64,000 bases of DNA. Source: Saccopteryx bilineata. Taxonomy: Eukaryota; Chordata; Mammalia; Chiroptera; Emballonuridae. A model generated the notes under the pieces. That model saw nothing but the letters and a program-made list of their open reading frames with translations. It was not told where the DNA came from and did not search any database. The stretch is from assembly GCF_036850765.1 (NCBI RefSeq), contig NC_089495.1, forward strand, positions 28,860,875 through 28,924,874. The letters are read 5' to 3'. Below are positions 22,146 to 33,880 of the stretch, in pieces. Numbering within the stretch: position 1 is the first letter of the stretch; the number at the start of each line of letters is the position of its first letter. Position numbers and translations under genes: made by a program.

Positions 22146-22544
22146 TTCATTTCACATCACCCTACAACCCCATGGCAGCCCCTGTCCCCCTGACCACTGA
22201 CCCTGACCAAAACAACATAACTAGAAGCACTACCAGCTGAAGTTTGGGAAGAGTAGATGGTTCATGTGAATATGTGGACCCTTGATGCCACCATTATCAT
22301 TTGTCTGAATTCCTTGACTCTCCAAAGGGCTGCAGACAATCCTGCACTTCACCAGCTTTTAGATGCTGCATGCTAAACATCAGGTTGCTGGTCTGCTTGT
22401 GTATTCTCAGCCTATGCTGAGGTATGGAAGCTGCTGTTAGCATAAGAGGCACAGACTTGATCCTCGCAATCCCAAATTAAGTCTTAACAAATGCTTCATT
22501 AACTCAACAACCTAAACCACCTCCAAGGAGCAAAACTCTACCCA

Positions 22545-22680
22545 TTCTTCAGTCAACAAGTATTTATTAGGGGTCTCTGATGCACCAAGCACTGTGCTAA
22601 CTAACCATCGAGGCTAGGAGGGTGAGCAGGCAGTCACGCCCCTGGGGCTCACAGTCAAGGGGTGCATTTCATTGGGATAA
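22545..22680. repeat. Ancient repeat-like 3' end
   Basis: 'caacaagtatttattagggg', 'gatgcaccaagcactgtgct' resembles the phrase found in many old mammalian repeats ('caaatatttattgagcacct'). Confidence 0.4.
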
Positions 22681-22689
22681 CATCAGGAG

Positions 22690-22865
22690 CTCCCATTGGC
22701 TGAATGTTTACTATCAACCAAGAATTGTTCTATGTAATCTATATAGATTCATTTATTTAATCCTCAGCAAGAGAATGATTTTTACTCATCTCTCCATTTT
22801 ACAGATGAGAAAACGGAAAATACTGAGGCCTGGGACATACAGGAAATACTAGTAGAACTAGGGTT
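22690..22865 (-). repeat. MIR-like SINE fragment
   Basis: 'ttatttaatcctcagcaaga' and 'tctccattttacagatgaga' followed by 'aaaacggaaa' is the reverse complement of MIR. Confidence 0.7.
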
Positions 22866-24165
22866 GCGGATGCCATGAGCTGATGCCAGCAAGTAAACCT
22901 GAAGGAAAATATTTTATTAGTAATTTTTTTTGTATCTTTCTATTCTCTCCCCACCCCCATCAAATTGCTGATATATGTTATTTAGCCCTTGAGAAGAAAG
23001 AGTATGTCTTTATCAAATGGAATTCCATGCTAGGTTTCTGATTTGCTACAGCTTAGGACTGTCAACTAAAAATGCCACTTATATCCTAGTTAAGCATTTT
23101 AGATCACATGATGCTATAGAGAGGTTTCTGTCTTTTTATTTGACTTGATGTCTGAAGTTGGTCTTTTATGGTATATATATAGGAAAATGAACAATGCTTA
23201 TCTATCCATCTCTCAAACTTTGTATCCCAACCTCCTATCAATATCAAGATCATGACAAGTAGTGAAGAAACACTGACAAATGAGACATCAGGAAACAGCT
23301 TAACGGAGGGCTGTGATAGTCCCAGTGCTATGGGCTCAGGCTCTGTGTTCTCGTCCTAACAGAAGGGGAGTAGACAACATGCGTCTCTGATTCTATTGCC
23401 TTTTGCTCCGTAAATCACAGCAGTGAAACACACATATCACTATGGCTCCATTTTCATATTCACCAATATAACACATATAAGCTCATTGTGATAGTGACCA
23501 CCCAGAGCAGTGACAGAAGATATATTATTCTTTCAGACTTATTTACCAGAATTTTGCAAGTTTGATCTGTTTTTCTGTGTCTGTCTGTCTGTCGTTCTGT
23601 CTGTCTATCTTTGTCCCACCACTTCCTCAGCTCTGATGGAGTCCAGGGACTGCAGCAGCTCTGAGTGGGAAGACTGTGAATGACAAATAACAGATCCTCT
23701 GCCCCAAAAAAGTGATTAGATCAAAAATAAACTAAGTTAAAGCAGACTCTCCACCTACCACATCTAGACATGACCCTGCACCTCAGGAAAGAAAAAAAAA
23801 AGGCTTTGAATAAATGGGGACAAGGACCATGTACATTTCCCACTTGATGACTCATGCAATATGGAATGAGAGGCCCCCACCATCCACCCATAAACAGAAG
23901 ATGAAAAACAAACACTGAGCGAGCATCTGCCTGTCCTCACTGCCCACTCCCACCATCCAGACCCCAGGCTCCTGATCCAGACCGCCCAATTGCATCTGCT
24001 CTGTAAATGTCCTAATGAGGAGAGCAAGTCACCTCGGCTGCAGAAATGGGACACCACTGGATCTAATATTGCCTGTGGCTTTAGACTATGCCCACACGGT
24101 GACATAATGAGAGGAAAACACACCGTTAGTAAATGATTCTTTCATGTATACAGCCCATATAGCTT
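22866..24165. other. Non-coding sequence, no gene recognised
   Basis: Contains a TCTG-rich microsatellite at 23578-23612 and an A-run near 23789-23801. The 119-codon minus frame at 23764-24123 has no recognised domain. Confidence 0.45.
23578..23612. repeat. (TCTG)n microsatellite
   Basis: Interrupted TCTG units ('tgtctgtctgtctgtcgttc', then 'tgtctgtctatct'). Confidence 0.8.
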
Positions 24166-24169
24166 GCGT

Positions 24170-24310
24170 GGTATTTCACTGTTGTTAATGCCATGTAATC
24201 CCTACAACATATTTGTGAGGTGATGGTATTGTCCTCACTTTCCAGACAAAGACACGCAGGCTCAGACGCTCACTGCTTTGGCCACAGAGTTGGCCCGTGG
24301 GGATGGATGA
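24170..24310 (-). repeat. MIR-like SINE fragment
   Basis: 'catgtaatccctacaacata', 'gaggtgatggtattgtcctc' and 'aggctcagacgctcactgc' are in antisense MIR order. Confidence 0.6.
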
Positions 24311-25944
24311 TCTGATTTCAGAAAAGAGTCCTCATTACTCCTTGGGGAGACAAGGCACATCAGACTCAACGTAGTTTGCATAGTAGACTCACATCACACC
24401 AGCCTCCCAGGCCTGCTCAGAGGCAGCCAAGGAAGCAGGAAGGGGCTTCTACCCCTCCCTTTGCTCCATCCCCACCTTCAATGTCCTCAGAAAACTGGGA
24501 CTTCTCTTTCTGTCTCTCCGTCCAGGCTGGCAGTGCCCACCTTGAGCTGGAATGCTGAGGCAGCCCAGAAGAATAGCTTCATGGCCAGAAACGGCTGAGG
24601 GACAGTGGCTGCGCTGTCCCATAGAAGATATAGGATTGGTAGGAGACATTCATTATTAATATCCTCATTAGGGAAATAGTATTCTCACCTCGAATCTGCC
24701 CTTGAGGAAAACAGACCAGGATTGGGCTCACTGTCTCATTCTTCCTGGAGTAGTGATGCTCAAAAGGGTGGCCTGGCCTCCTCACCTTGACATTCCCCTT
24801 CACTCCACTCCAATCCAGTTCTTTTTATGTGAACAAAGGGTGGCCTCATTAAAAATATATATGTCTATTTCAAGAATTCATAAGACCAAATGGATGGGAG
24901 CCTCGTGGCAAGCCATGTTTTAAAGGAAAACAAACTTTTATCTTTTGATCAACAAATACAAGCTTCAATTCTTAGCAATGGACGAGGCCGAAGGGAACAT
25001 AAATCTGAACGAGATGCTTCTTGGCCTTCAAGAGTCCTACTCAGTGTCCCTTGTCAATCCCTGTGTGTGTTGGGGGGGGGGGGGGGATTGCACCTTAAGC
25101 GTGAGCAGACACTGACGCCATGTTTACTGTGACAGCTGGAACCAGACAGAACACAGAACAAACTGGAACCTTCTCACTAATATTTCCTGAGCCATCACGG
25201 CATCAGATCCCAGGAAACTGCTCAACAGTGCCTGGTCCTACGTCCTTTTTCAATATGCTTAAATCGATTATGGTCCACTAGGCCAAAGGTCTGTACCTGA
25301 ATCCAGGTGCTGTGTTTCCAGCTCTGTGCTGTCCATGGGTCTACCCTTCTCTAATCCTGTTTCCCCTCAGGACTTGACCTCCATCACAGATTCCAGATTA
25401 TGCCTGCATTGTCTAAGATGCTGTTGAGGCAATTCAATATCCACCATGGGGTTGTGAGGAGGCTGAGTGGTGGGCTTCGAACCTCCCAGGCACGCCCACT
25501 CACCTCGATCCAGATGGAGCGGTCCTACTCCCTCTGATCTATCCTTCTGGGTAAGCTATAGATTGTATTTGGAGAAAGATCTCCTGGATAAAACCGAAAC
25601 AACTTTTGAAAACCACTGAGGATGTTATCTGAGGCCTTCCCGGTATTTTGTGACATGTGATTATTTTCTTTGATTAAAGGTCAACTCATGCAGGTTTCAT
25701 GCTCACTCTAATGCTCAACAAGAGTCTCCCGAGATGAACTTTCCCAGCCTTCTTCCTGGGACTGTAGTTCAAGTAAAATAGCATAGTCAAGCCTGTGCTC
25801 TCTCAGACCCACAGAACTAACCACTATGTACCCACTCAGCAAATGTTTACTAAGTAACTGCTATGCACTGGGCAGTGTGCCAGTTCCTGACTTAGCTTCT
25901 TTCAAAGAATCGGGTTTTGTGGAAACTCCCCACCACCTGGTGCT
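24311..25944. other. Non-coding sequence, no gene recognised
   Basis: Unique DNA. Contains the G15 run listed separately; frames do not exceed 80 codons. 25829-25890 recalls the end of an old repeat. Confidence 0.4.
25072..25086. repeat. Poly-G run (15 G)
   Basis: Fifteen G after 'tgtgtgtgtt'. Length is probably polymorphic. Confidence 0.9.
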
Positions 25945-26160
25945 TAACAGCATGGACTTTAGGTCAGACTGACCTCCAGCCCTGGCTCATTATCTACATA
26001 ACCACAGGAGGTGGCTTACTCTTTCTGAGCTTTAGTGCCCTTGTCTGTAAAAATAATGCCATGAAGATCAAAGGAGAGTAAAGCACAGGCATAGTCAGTG
26101 TGAGAACACTTAACATGGTACGTGCTCAAAACAAAATGTCACTGGTTATTATTTTTGCTG
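25945..26160 (+). repeat. MIR SINE
   Basis: 'acagcatggactttaggtca', 'agccctggctcattatctac', 'ttctgagctttagtgccctt' and 'gtctgtaaaaataatgcca' follow most of the MIR consensus in order, the best-preserved MIR in the window. Confidence 0.8.
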
Positions 26161-27450
26161 GGTTCAGTTGCTCATTGTCTCTCCTCTGAGGATCTCAGCT
26201 CTCTAGGAGCTGGCCTCTCTACCTCCGGTATCGCCTCCCACCTCACTCTCCTCTGGAACCAGGGGGACCTTGCTGCAGCCGCTGGGTTCTTATTCATGCT
26301 TTCAGGCGAAATCCAAATGCCATCTGCCTTGTGAAGCCTTTCTTAATTCTCAGAAGGAAAATTAAGCTTCTCTATGCCCAGTGCATAGCACTGTGATAGC
26401 ATTTAATGCACTGTATTCATTCAATTATTTAACAAATATTTGTTGAGGGGTGATGAGGTGCCACCCTTGTCTTAGGGCCCTGTGGGATACATCAGTGACT
26501 CACAGTCAATTGCTGGTTTGTGAATCATTCTCTATTCCCTCAACTCCCATCCTATGGGTTTGGGGGAGCAGGATCCCTATAGCAATCATTAGCTGAGCCA
26601 AGTGTTTCATCCAGGATACTTAACAAGAGTTTTCTCTAAGAATGGGTAATGAGTAGGTGAATCTCTAGCTGTACTGTGGTCATTAAATGGTTAAGAACTG
26701 ATGTACAAGAGCCTTCATCAAATTGTGGGTTGGGAAGTCACAAGGAGGCTGTCAAAACCTTAGGTTGACTCTTAGAACCTGTCCATTGTCTCATCCCAGT
26801 CCTCGGCTCTATTACGTCTCTCCATTACCCATATCTACCACTAGGACCTAAGGCAAATAGACAAAAGCAGAGAAGAGAAAAGAAGACACAGTTGTATTGT
26901 AGAAGTTAGTAAAATTTTTACACTTGAAAATTCACTGAACTGCTAGAGGCCTATGGAGACCTATGGAAGCCCTAAGAAATCGTCATGGGCCACTCCAGGG
27001 CCTCACACTCATTCAGTCTTCCTACCTCAGTCCCATGGAGAAGCCCCTGGGACAGGTCACAGCTCCAGAGAGTACCGTCAGGATTTATGTTTCTGCTCAA
27101 GCCCCCTCTCACCTTGTAGCATTTGGAAAAGACGTCATAGGAGCCAGCCCAGGCCACAGGGGAGTAACGGCACAAGTGGGGAATGAACAAAGAGCACGCT
27201 GACAGGCGATCAGCCCTCCCTGGAAGGACTTATGCCCTCACACGCCTCTGCCATTTAAGACAGAGCCATGGAACAAAAGGAAAGGGAATGTATTAAGTGG
27301 CTGAAATGTTAAAATCACAGAACCACATCATAAGCTTGTGGCATTGTCAGGAAGCTTGTGGTTAAAGGCAGAGAAGTATGTGCAGTGGCCATCTGAATCA
27401 GGTCACAGGTCAAAGGCCAGCTCTTTCAGAGGGCTGCCGGCAACAGGGAG

Positions 27451-27452
<2 letters not shown>
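26161..27452. other. Non-coding sequence, no gene recognised
   Basis: Includes an old-repeat-like phrase at 26405-26500 ('caattatttaacaaatattt'). Open frames are short and overlap on both strands. Confidence 0.4.

Positions 27453-27495
<43 letters not shown>
27453..27495. repeat. (GT)n(GC)n microsatellite
   Basis: A GT repeat passes directly into GCGCGC, an alternating purine-pyrimidine run of about 43 bp that favours left-handed (Z) DNA. Open frames across it that read CVCVCV or THTHTH are artefacts. Confidence 0.9.
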
Positions 27496-27926
27496 AGGGC
27501 GCACGCACCTGTGTGCATGTGCAACATTTGTGCAAGTCATGGAGCGTTGTTGCAGATTTGTTATATTTGCAGGGTCCTTATCTGGCTGAATAACAAGTGG
27601 CAGTAAATTAGGGAGAGCCAGGAAAGGGAAGAGGAATGGATGCAATATTACCGAGGGCAGCTTGAGGAAAAGCAAACCCAGAGCCACCAGAGCAGCTCAG
27701 CTTGGCCCACAAAGAGGTTTGACAGAAAGGAAGCCATCCACTGTGACACTCAAGAGCCCTTGTGACTGGGAGGAGTAATGGGCACAAAGAGCTCTGTGCA
27801 CATTGTTTCCAAAGGTCAGCACTGCTCAACAGAAGATTCTTGTCAAACCCTTCAAGTCAAGAATTATGGCTATACTTTCAACTAGTATAGTGCCTAGTGC
27901 AGACCAGAGCTCCATATGGACTGGCT

Positions 27927-27960
27927 GAATGAATGAATGAATGAATGAGACATTTTGGGA

Positions 27961-28015
<55 letters not shown>

Positions 28016-28100
28016 GGAGGGAGGAAGAGAGGGAGGGAGAGAGGGAGGGAGAGAGGGAGGGAGGGAGGAAAGAAAGAATAAAATGAAATAAAATAAAATC
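27927..28100. repeat. Compound purine microsatellite (GAAT)n(GAAA)n(GGGA)n
   Basis: Three adjoining tracts: GAAT units (27927-27948), a GAAA array (27961-28014), and GGGA/GGAG units (28015-28070), tapering into AAAT-type sequence. Almost all purine on the plus strand for over 100 bp. Frames reading long SFFLSF runs on the minus strand are artefacts. Confidence 0.93.
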
Positions 28101-28635
28101 ATAAAGCATGAGGACTGAATAGGAAGTGGAGAAAGGGGAAGAGGGAGACCCAGAGGAGCCAAAACCACTGAGTCTGCTTAAGTCAAAGAAAGGGTCACCT
28201 ATTGTACTTGAATAGCAAACAAGCCAAAAATAAACGGCATGTTACAATTACGTGTTCATTTGCAAAGCCCTGGGAAAGCAATTGGGACTTAAGACAAAGG
28301 CTTGTCTCAGGGAGCATGGGATCCACAAGCCATGCTTGTGAGGGACAATTTATACACAAATTGTCATGAACAAAAACAACAGTGGCCACAAAGGCAGCAC
28401 AAATCAAGTCCTGATAACGGGAACCTAGCCAGACAGAATGTGAGGATCAACAGGAAAATGGCCCCCAGTTGGGTGGTTGTTCTTATTTCAAACTCTGGTA
28501 GCTGGGCAAGTTGGCCCAATGGAGCCCAGCCACCCAACGGCCAGCAAGACAGACGCTGTCCCTCCGAAGGCAGCAGGAGAGCTGGCAGGCCAGCTTTGCT
28601 GTGTGCTTCTCCTGTCTCCTCCCCTTGCCCGCCCG
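28101..28635. other. Non-coding sequence, no gene recognised
   Basis: No nameable repeat. Frames of 125 (+) and 143 (-) codons overlap at 28302-28795 and carry no recognisable domain. Confidence 0.4.
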
Positions 28636-29180
28636 CCCTGATAGCGGAGGGATTTTTCTTAATGTCTTTATATAGATGAGTTAATGTAAAGGCTTTCCAA
28701 CATAAGCATGTTTTTCTGTCCCTTCTCTCTGACCTTGGCATTTTCTCTCTCCATCCCAGGCTCGGCGCTGTCCTGTGGCCAGGTTTGCCTCTCATTTGTC
28801 AATGTTATTATTGAATTTTCAAATGCCAGTAGTACACATAAATCAATGGCTTTCTTCTCCCTACTGGCGTATCCCTGCCACATGTGGTCATTCATTTTTT
28901 TAATAAGTCCCCCTCTCCTTTCACCCATTTATAAAAATGCATCTTGTTCCCCTACCACCGTCCATCACTCGGTGAGCCCGGCTATTCGTTGCTCCTGAGT
29001 GCTTATTCATCAACGTTTTCAAAAGCAAAATCACTCTTCGCCTCCTGCTCTTATTGTGCCATCAATCTTGACCGGGGGATCAATAAACTTCGCTTTTGCA
29101 ATTTTTCCACCCCCTCCTGAGCTGACTCTCTCCAAAGTGCAGTCTTTTTATTTACATTTTTAACTGATCATCAGCCGAAG
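28636..29180. promoter_or_regulatory. Candidate conserved non-coding element
   Basis: About 550 bp free of repeats, AT-rich with cores such as 'atgagttaatgtaaagg', 'tgttattattgaattttc', 'aataaacttcgcttttgc' and 'tttacatttttaactgatca'. Composition fits a developmental enhancer; no alignment was possible. Confidence 0.35.
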
Positions 29181-29182
29181 GC

Positions 29183-29217
29183 GGGGGGGGGGGGGGGGTT
29201 GGGGAGGGATGGGGGGG
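29183..29217 (+). repeat. G-rich tract with G-quadruplex potential
   Basis: Sixteen G (29183-29198), then TT, GGGG, A, GGG, AT and GGGGGGG. At least four G-runs with short loops satisfy the usual G4 rule on the plus strand. Confidence 0.8.
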
Positions 29218-30052
29218 CAGACGGTGGTATCAGGGAGGCGAAGGGCTTTCATTTGCTCCCGAGGCAGCAATAACCATCCATGCATCGGTCATTTAACACG
29301 GTAACCCAGTGAAATTGATACTCGACTCTTCCCTGCCCGGGTCCACTCGCGTAAATCATAACCTGAGGAAACAAAAGCCCTGCCTGAGCCGCCTGTCGTG
29401 CAGGCGGGCAGGGAGGCCAGGGAACAGGAGTGACTCACCCCGTTGGAGGAGAGGCGCACTGCTTACAGGAGTTTTTTCACATTGGTTTATATGTGTTGGG
29501 GGGGCGGGGGGGATTTAAGTGGAAGGGTCTAAAGGGGTGAGGAAAACATAAAAGGCTAAAATGAAAATGGGCAGATGTCTAAGACCATGCTGACCAAGGG
29601 GCCTTGACTTCACTGGCCCAATCAATCTCTTCCAGGCCTGTGGACACACCACCCTCACAGGGCCCTTGTCGACGCTGTTCACACAGGCAGAAATGCCATG
29701 TGAGGCTCAAATGGCGAGGCTGCCTGGAGGCCAGTGAGCAGCGTAGGGAATCAGGGAATTTTTCAGCCCACTCTGAAAAGACTTCCTTGGGGCTGTCAAA
29801 CACAGGTAAGATAGTAACAATTAGACAGCCCAACATTCGGTGAAGATTCAAGTACATTTTCCATCTTGCTTTGGTTTTTCCATTACTACCTAAGCTATCG
29901 AACTACTTTCGGGCTTCCAGGCAGTGAGGCTGGGTAACCCCGCGGGGAAGCTTGCAAAGCGACCACCTAGCGCAGGAACCTGTCAAGTGTGCCAGCACCA
30001 CCCCCCCTCCCGTTTCTCAGCCTGATGAAGAACAGCATGAGCTAAGGAAAGT
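29218..30052. other. Non-coding sequence with one exon-like interval
   Basis: Unique DNA. 29240-29320 is AT-rich and possibly regulatory. 29636-29805 has acceptor-like and donor-like borders (see findings) but no recognisable protein. Confidence 0.4.
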
Positions 30053-30063
30053 GGGGGGGGGGG
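30053..30063. repeat. Poly-G run (11 G)
   Basis: Homopolymer just before the left duplication of the next L1 insertion. Confidence 0.85.
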
Positions 30064-30069
30064 AGAACA

Positions 30070-30621
30070 TCTACTTTTCTTCTTAATTTATTTATTATTT
30101 AGAAATTATATTTAATGGGGTGACATTGATAAATAAGAGTGCATAGGTTTCATTCAGGTGAACATCTCTATAAGCATTTGAACTGTTGACTTCATTGTGT
30201 GCCCACCACTCAAAGTTGAATCATTTTCTGTCACCGTATATTTGTCCCTCTTTACTCCCCATTCCCCATCCCCTGCCCCCTGGTAACCACTTAGCTATTG
30301 CCCGGAATCTCTGTTTTATATCCCACTGATGCGTGAAATCAGAGAGTTCTTAGCTTTTTCTGATTTACTTAGTTCACTTACTATAATGTTCTCAGGGTCC
30401 ATCCATGTTGTCGTAAATGGCAATATATCATGTCTTACGGCTGAGTAGTATTCCATTGTATATATGTACTCCAGCTTCTTTATCTAATCCTCTATCGAAG
30501 GGCACTTTGGCTGTTTCCATATCTTGGCCACCATGAATAATGCTGCAATGAACATGGGAGTGCTTGTGTCTTTATGTACCAATGTGTTATAATTTTCTTG
30601 GGTAGAATGTCTACTTTTCTT
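30070..30621 (-). mobile_element. 5'-truncated L1 with 12-bp target duplications
   Basis: The body 30082-30609 is the antisense of an L1 3' region: 'gtagtattccattgtatata' and 'gcaatgaacatgggagtgct' correspond to the end of ORF2, and 'aatggggtgacattgataaa' to the 3' end. It is flanked by tctacttttctt at 30070-30081 and 30610-30621. Perfect duplications show a single target-primed insertion, severely truncated at the 5' end. Confidence 0.92.
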
Positions 30622-30679
30622 ACCTGTTCTGTTTTAGCTGCTTTCCATACACTGTCATGTGAATCCTGAAAACAGCTTG

Positions 30680-30812
30680 CCAGGTCAGTTTTATGTCTAC
30701 ACTTCATGGATGGATGGCTGCCCAGAGATTTAGTTACTTGGCCAAGCTGTAAAATTTGAATTCAGATCTCTCAGACTCCAAACCCAGGCCTTTGCAATAA
30801 CCAATAATAACC
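30680..30812 (-). repeat. MIR-like SINE fragment
   Basis: 'agatttagttacttggccaa', 'aatttgaattcagatctctc' and 'ccaaacccaggcctt' are in antisense MIR order. Confidence 0.65.
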
Positions 30813-32020
30813 TGAGTCCTCGGGAGTCATCTGACATGGATCGGGGGAACGGGGATTGCCTGCATCTAATCATAGAATTGGTGACAAAGAAAGTGCAGGG
30901 TCCAAGAGGAGAGTCTCCCTGAGGGCCTGCGGCCGATCCTGCTGCTCAAGGCACTGAGTTAGCTAACAGATGTTGAACCCCAGGTGGGGGAGGTGTGGCC
31001 TTTGTGCTTGTGGAATTCCCTTCCTTTTCTGAGTGTAAGCTTCAAAACTAAGGAGTCAGACTCGACAAGATCTTCTTTAAAGGGAAAGTTTCTGTAATCT
31101 TCTCAGTGTTTTTATTGAAATGTCCAGGGTAGGCCAAAGTGTGAAACCTTCAGAACTAAAGTCTTAACAGCCCTCAACTAACTCTGTGGGGGCCCAGGGG
31201 GGATCGGAACCGAGCCTTGGAGGGGGGCACTGGGCACGTGTGTGCTGACTTCCGTCTTTAATCTCCTCAGCTCTGCTAGGGGAGCTCATAACAGTAGATC
31301 AAGACACAGATTTGGGGACTTTAAGTTTTGGATTCAGAGTTTTGAAGTTCACGGAGAAGTCAAATTTTAAAATAAAAATATGAAACAAAATCTTTGGCAT
31401 TTAACATAATATTGTCTTTTTTATTTTGCAAAATCCAGGCATTAAAAAAATTATCATCAAGCATCACCATTATATAAGAAAGAAAAGGCATTTTAATTCC
31501 CCAAAGTTTAAAAAGGATGTACTTCACTGTGAACAGGCTCCAATCCACATACTAGTCTTTGGAACCAGGGGAATTGCCTGTCCGTGCAGGCACAGTGCAC
31601 AGCTTGATAAGTGAATGTATGCGCATGGCCCCGTGTAACTTGTCTTCTTGTTCAGTGAGAGAATCTCACACTCCTGAAGTCTTGGGGCCACGTCTTACCA
31701 GGGGTGTTCCGTCATCAAGTAGCATTCATCTGGCTATTTTGTTTGTGCCTACTTGAGATTTGAGGGTGGGCTCATCTGAGATAGCTGGTGAGTGGGCCGC
31801 GGTGGAAGGGATATGTTTGGGTGGGGCATGTCAGTAAAACCTGGCAGCCAGATCCAGAGCGCTGGACACACCCCTGGGCAGCTCGCTTAGCCACATCCTG
31901 ATCCCCCTGGAGCGCACAGCTGCAGCAGGTGCAGACACAGCTGTGGGGGGAACCGAGGACCTCGGAGAAAAGAGACATTCGGACCAGGCAGTTCTAGAAA
32001 ACACAGCTGCCCGTCCCTTG
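30813..32020. other. Non-coding sequence, no gene recognised
   Basis: Unique DNA with an AT-rich middle (31330-31500). Minus frames at 31772-32165 are mutually overlapping and unrecognised. Confidence 0.45.
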
Positions 32021-33115
32021 CTCGTGAGAGTGACATAACAATAAACAAGGCTTTCCATCGATTAATGTAGGCTCCAAAATGGCTGACCCTAGCAAACGCA
32101 GTGGAAGATGCTGGCTCATCAGCACTGTGCTGTTCTAAGTTAAGCCCAGAAAAGGCATTCTCCAAATACCCAACTCCGCCTGAATGCCAGCCAAGCCGTC
32201 AGTCTTAGAGCCGCTCCGGTCCTGGGCACCGGGCTTATGTAACGTCAACTGTGTTGCTAATAGGCCAGAAATAAACAATGAGTGACTGGCCATTTTTAAA
32301 AGCCAGCTCCCCTGCAAGGGGAGCAGAGAGGGAGCCAAGGGGCTGAGGGAGGAAGTGCCTGCCAAGATAATAAATACAAACCAAAATCTCCAACATTTTG
32401 TGGTTTGACACTTAATTGATTAACTAATTTGAGGCAACAAGATTTAGTGTTCCTGCAGATTAGTGTCGAAGGGGTAATTATAACGAAAGCTTCCATCTCC
32501 GAAGAGCGTGGCAGCTGCAGCCCCGCATGGGCCAAACCCGCATTAAAGCCCACATATTACAGCCGGCAGATACAAAAGGTTTTTTGGAACACATCCCTTT
32601 CCGGCTCTGCGTGCTGGGATTGCTCTGGAAAGGTCATTTGGTACCTTATCAGCATAGACAAAATCCCCTGCCTGTAATGTATGTGTTTATTCTCAAATTA
32701 AATATATTAATGTATTATTTGTTCTTAAAATGTCACGGAATAGATAGCGAGCTTAGCCCTCCTGGCAGACCTTTGAAGCTTAAAGAGTAATGTAATAATA
32801 GTACATTAATCCATAGGCTGTTCAGTGCTCTCCCGGCGGAGGCCCCAGACTCCAGTACCTGCTCCGATCGCTGGATTTGCTGCTCGCGATTGCAGGAGAC
32901 CATGTCTCCAACAATGGGAGGCTTAAGGGAGGGCGCTCTGCCGAAGCTAAGGAAAGGTATGGCCCCTCCATTGTTGAAGTGGAGTAATCCTGCTATGGCT
33001 GTGAAAGCAGGCAATGGCCTCTATGCCCCAGGTTTAAAAAGAATTTCAGGGAAATTGGAGCCCAAAAGCAGTACAACTCTATTTTTCCGCCACTCTCCTC
33101 TGGCCATGTTTTCCT
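32021..33115. promoter_or_regulatory. Broad candidate conserved regulatory block
   Basis: About 1.1 kb without a single nameable repeat, which is unusual for this window. It holds a perfect paired-class homeodomain P2-type palindrome taattgatta at 32413-32422 followed by another taat at 32425, 'gtgttgctaataggccagaaa' near 32250, and 'ggggtaattataacg' near 32470. I infer a cluster of developmental enhancers. Overlapping short frames show no protein signature. Confidence 0.45.
32413..32422. promoter_or_regulatory. Homeodomain P2-type palindrome
   Basis: taattgatta is TAAT(N2)ATTA, the spacing bound cooperatively by dimers of paired-class homeodomains. A further TAAT lies 3 bp downstream. Confidence 0.5.
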
Positions 33116-33640
33116 AAGAAACAGCGTTTCCGGGCCTGTCTGAATGTGCAGTGCGGTTGTAGCGTTCTAGCCCTGGGTCTGGGGACCGCCCCAGGAGAGT
33201 CGCTGCAAGTATGCGTAGTGCTTAGGCGGGGCCTTGGGGGCGGTGGGTGCTGCCAGCTGCTCAGAGTCGGGAGGTGTGGGTAAAAGAAGGTGACCCTCAC
33301 ATCTGCTCCAGCATAAAAGAACAAATTCTGCTTTCGTGTTATTGAAGTAATTTTACTTTTTTCCTCGGCCCACTCTGCTCCTCTTAGTTCTGGTTTTTGA
33401 GGCCCCAGTTCTGTTGGACGGTGGACTGGATTCTAGTTGCATCCCTGCTCCTGCCTAACTAGCCCGGTATCTGTCTTCAGGTGTCCGCCTCCAGTCCTGA
33501 CCTCGAACCCCCTGCCTGTGTTTACTGAGTGCTCAGGGTGAACACTGGTCTGCTGCCTTCCTCCTGCAGGTTGTCTGCCTTCTCTACGCCACATAGTTGC
33601 GTGTCAATGATGGGGCTCCCTGGAGACTGACTCTGAGAAA
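33116..33640. other. Non-coding sequence, no gene recognised
   Basis: Moderately GC-rich from 33125 to 33260 with scattered CpG; no gene or repeat named. Confidence 0.4.
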
Positions 33641-33880
33641 TGTGTGTATTTATTAGAGGGGGATCTCTGGAGACACGCCTATGAGGAAGCCAGAAAGGAT
33701 TGGACAGAGGGGGAAACTTCACATATATATATATAAAGAAAGAGACATGAGAAGTGGGAAGCATCAACTCATAGTAGTTGCTTCCCATCATGTCTTGACC
33801 AGGCGGCCCAGGGTTTCGAACCAGCAACCTCCACAGTGCAGGTCAATGCTTTATCTACTGCCCACCACGGGTCAGACAAC
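33641..33880 (-). repeat. Degraded Ves-type SINE
   Basis: The minus strand reads a Ves head from about 33877 ('tctgacccgtggtgggcagt', 'agataaagcattgacctgca'), then 'aaccctgggccgcctggtc' and the gatgcttcccac body. The A-rich 3' part is interrupted by a TA microsatellite (33722-33735). No clear duplication; an older copy. Confidence 0.75.

Noticed and set aside
27338..28168. Frames reading CVCVCV, THTHTH or SFFLSF
   Set aside because: Translations of microsatellites, not proteins.
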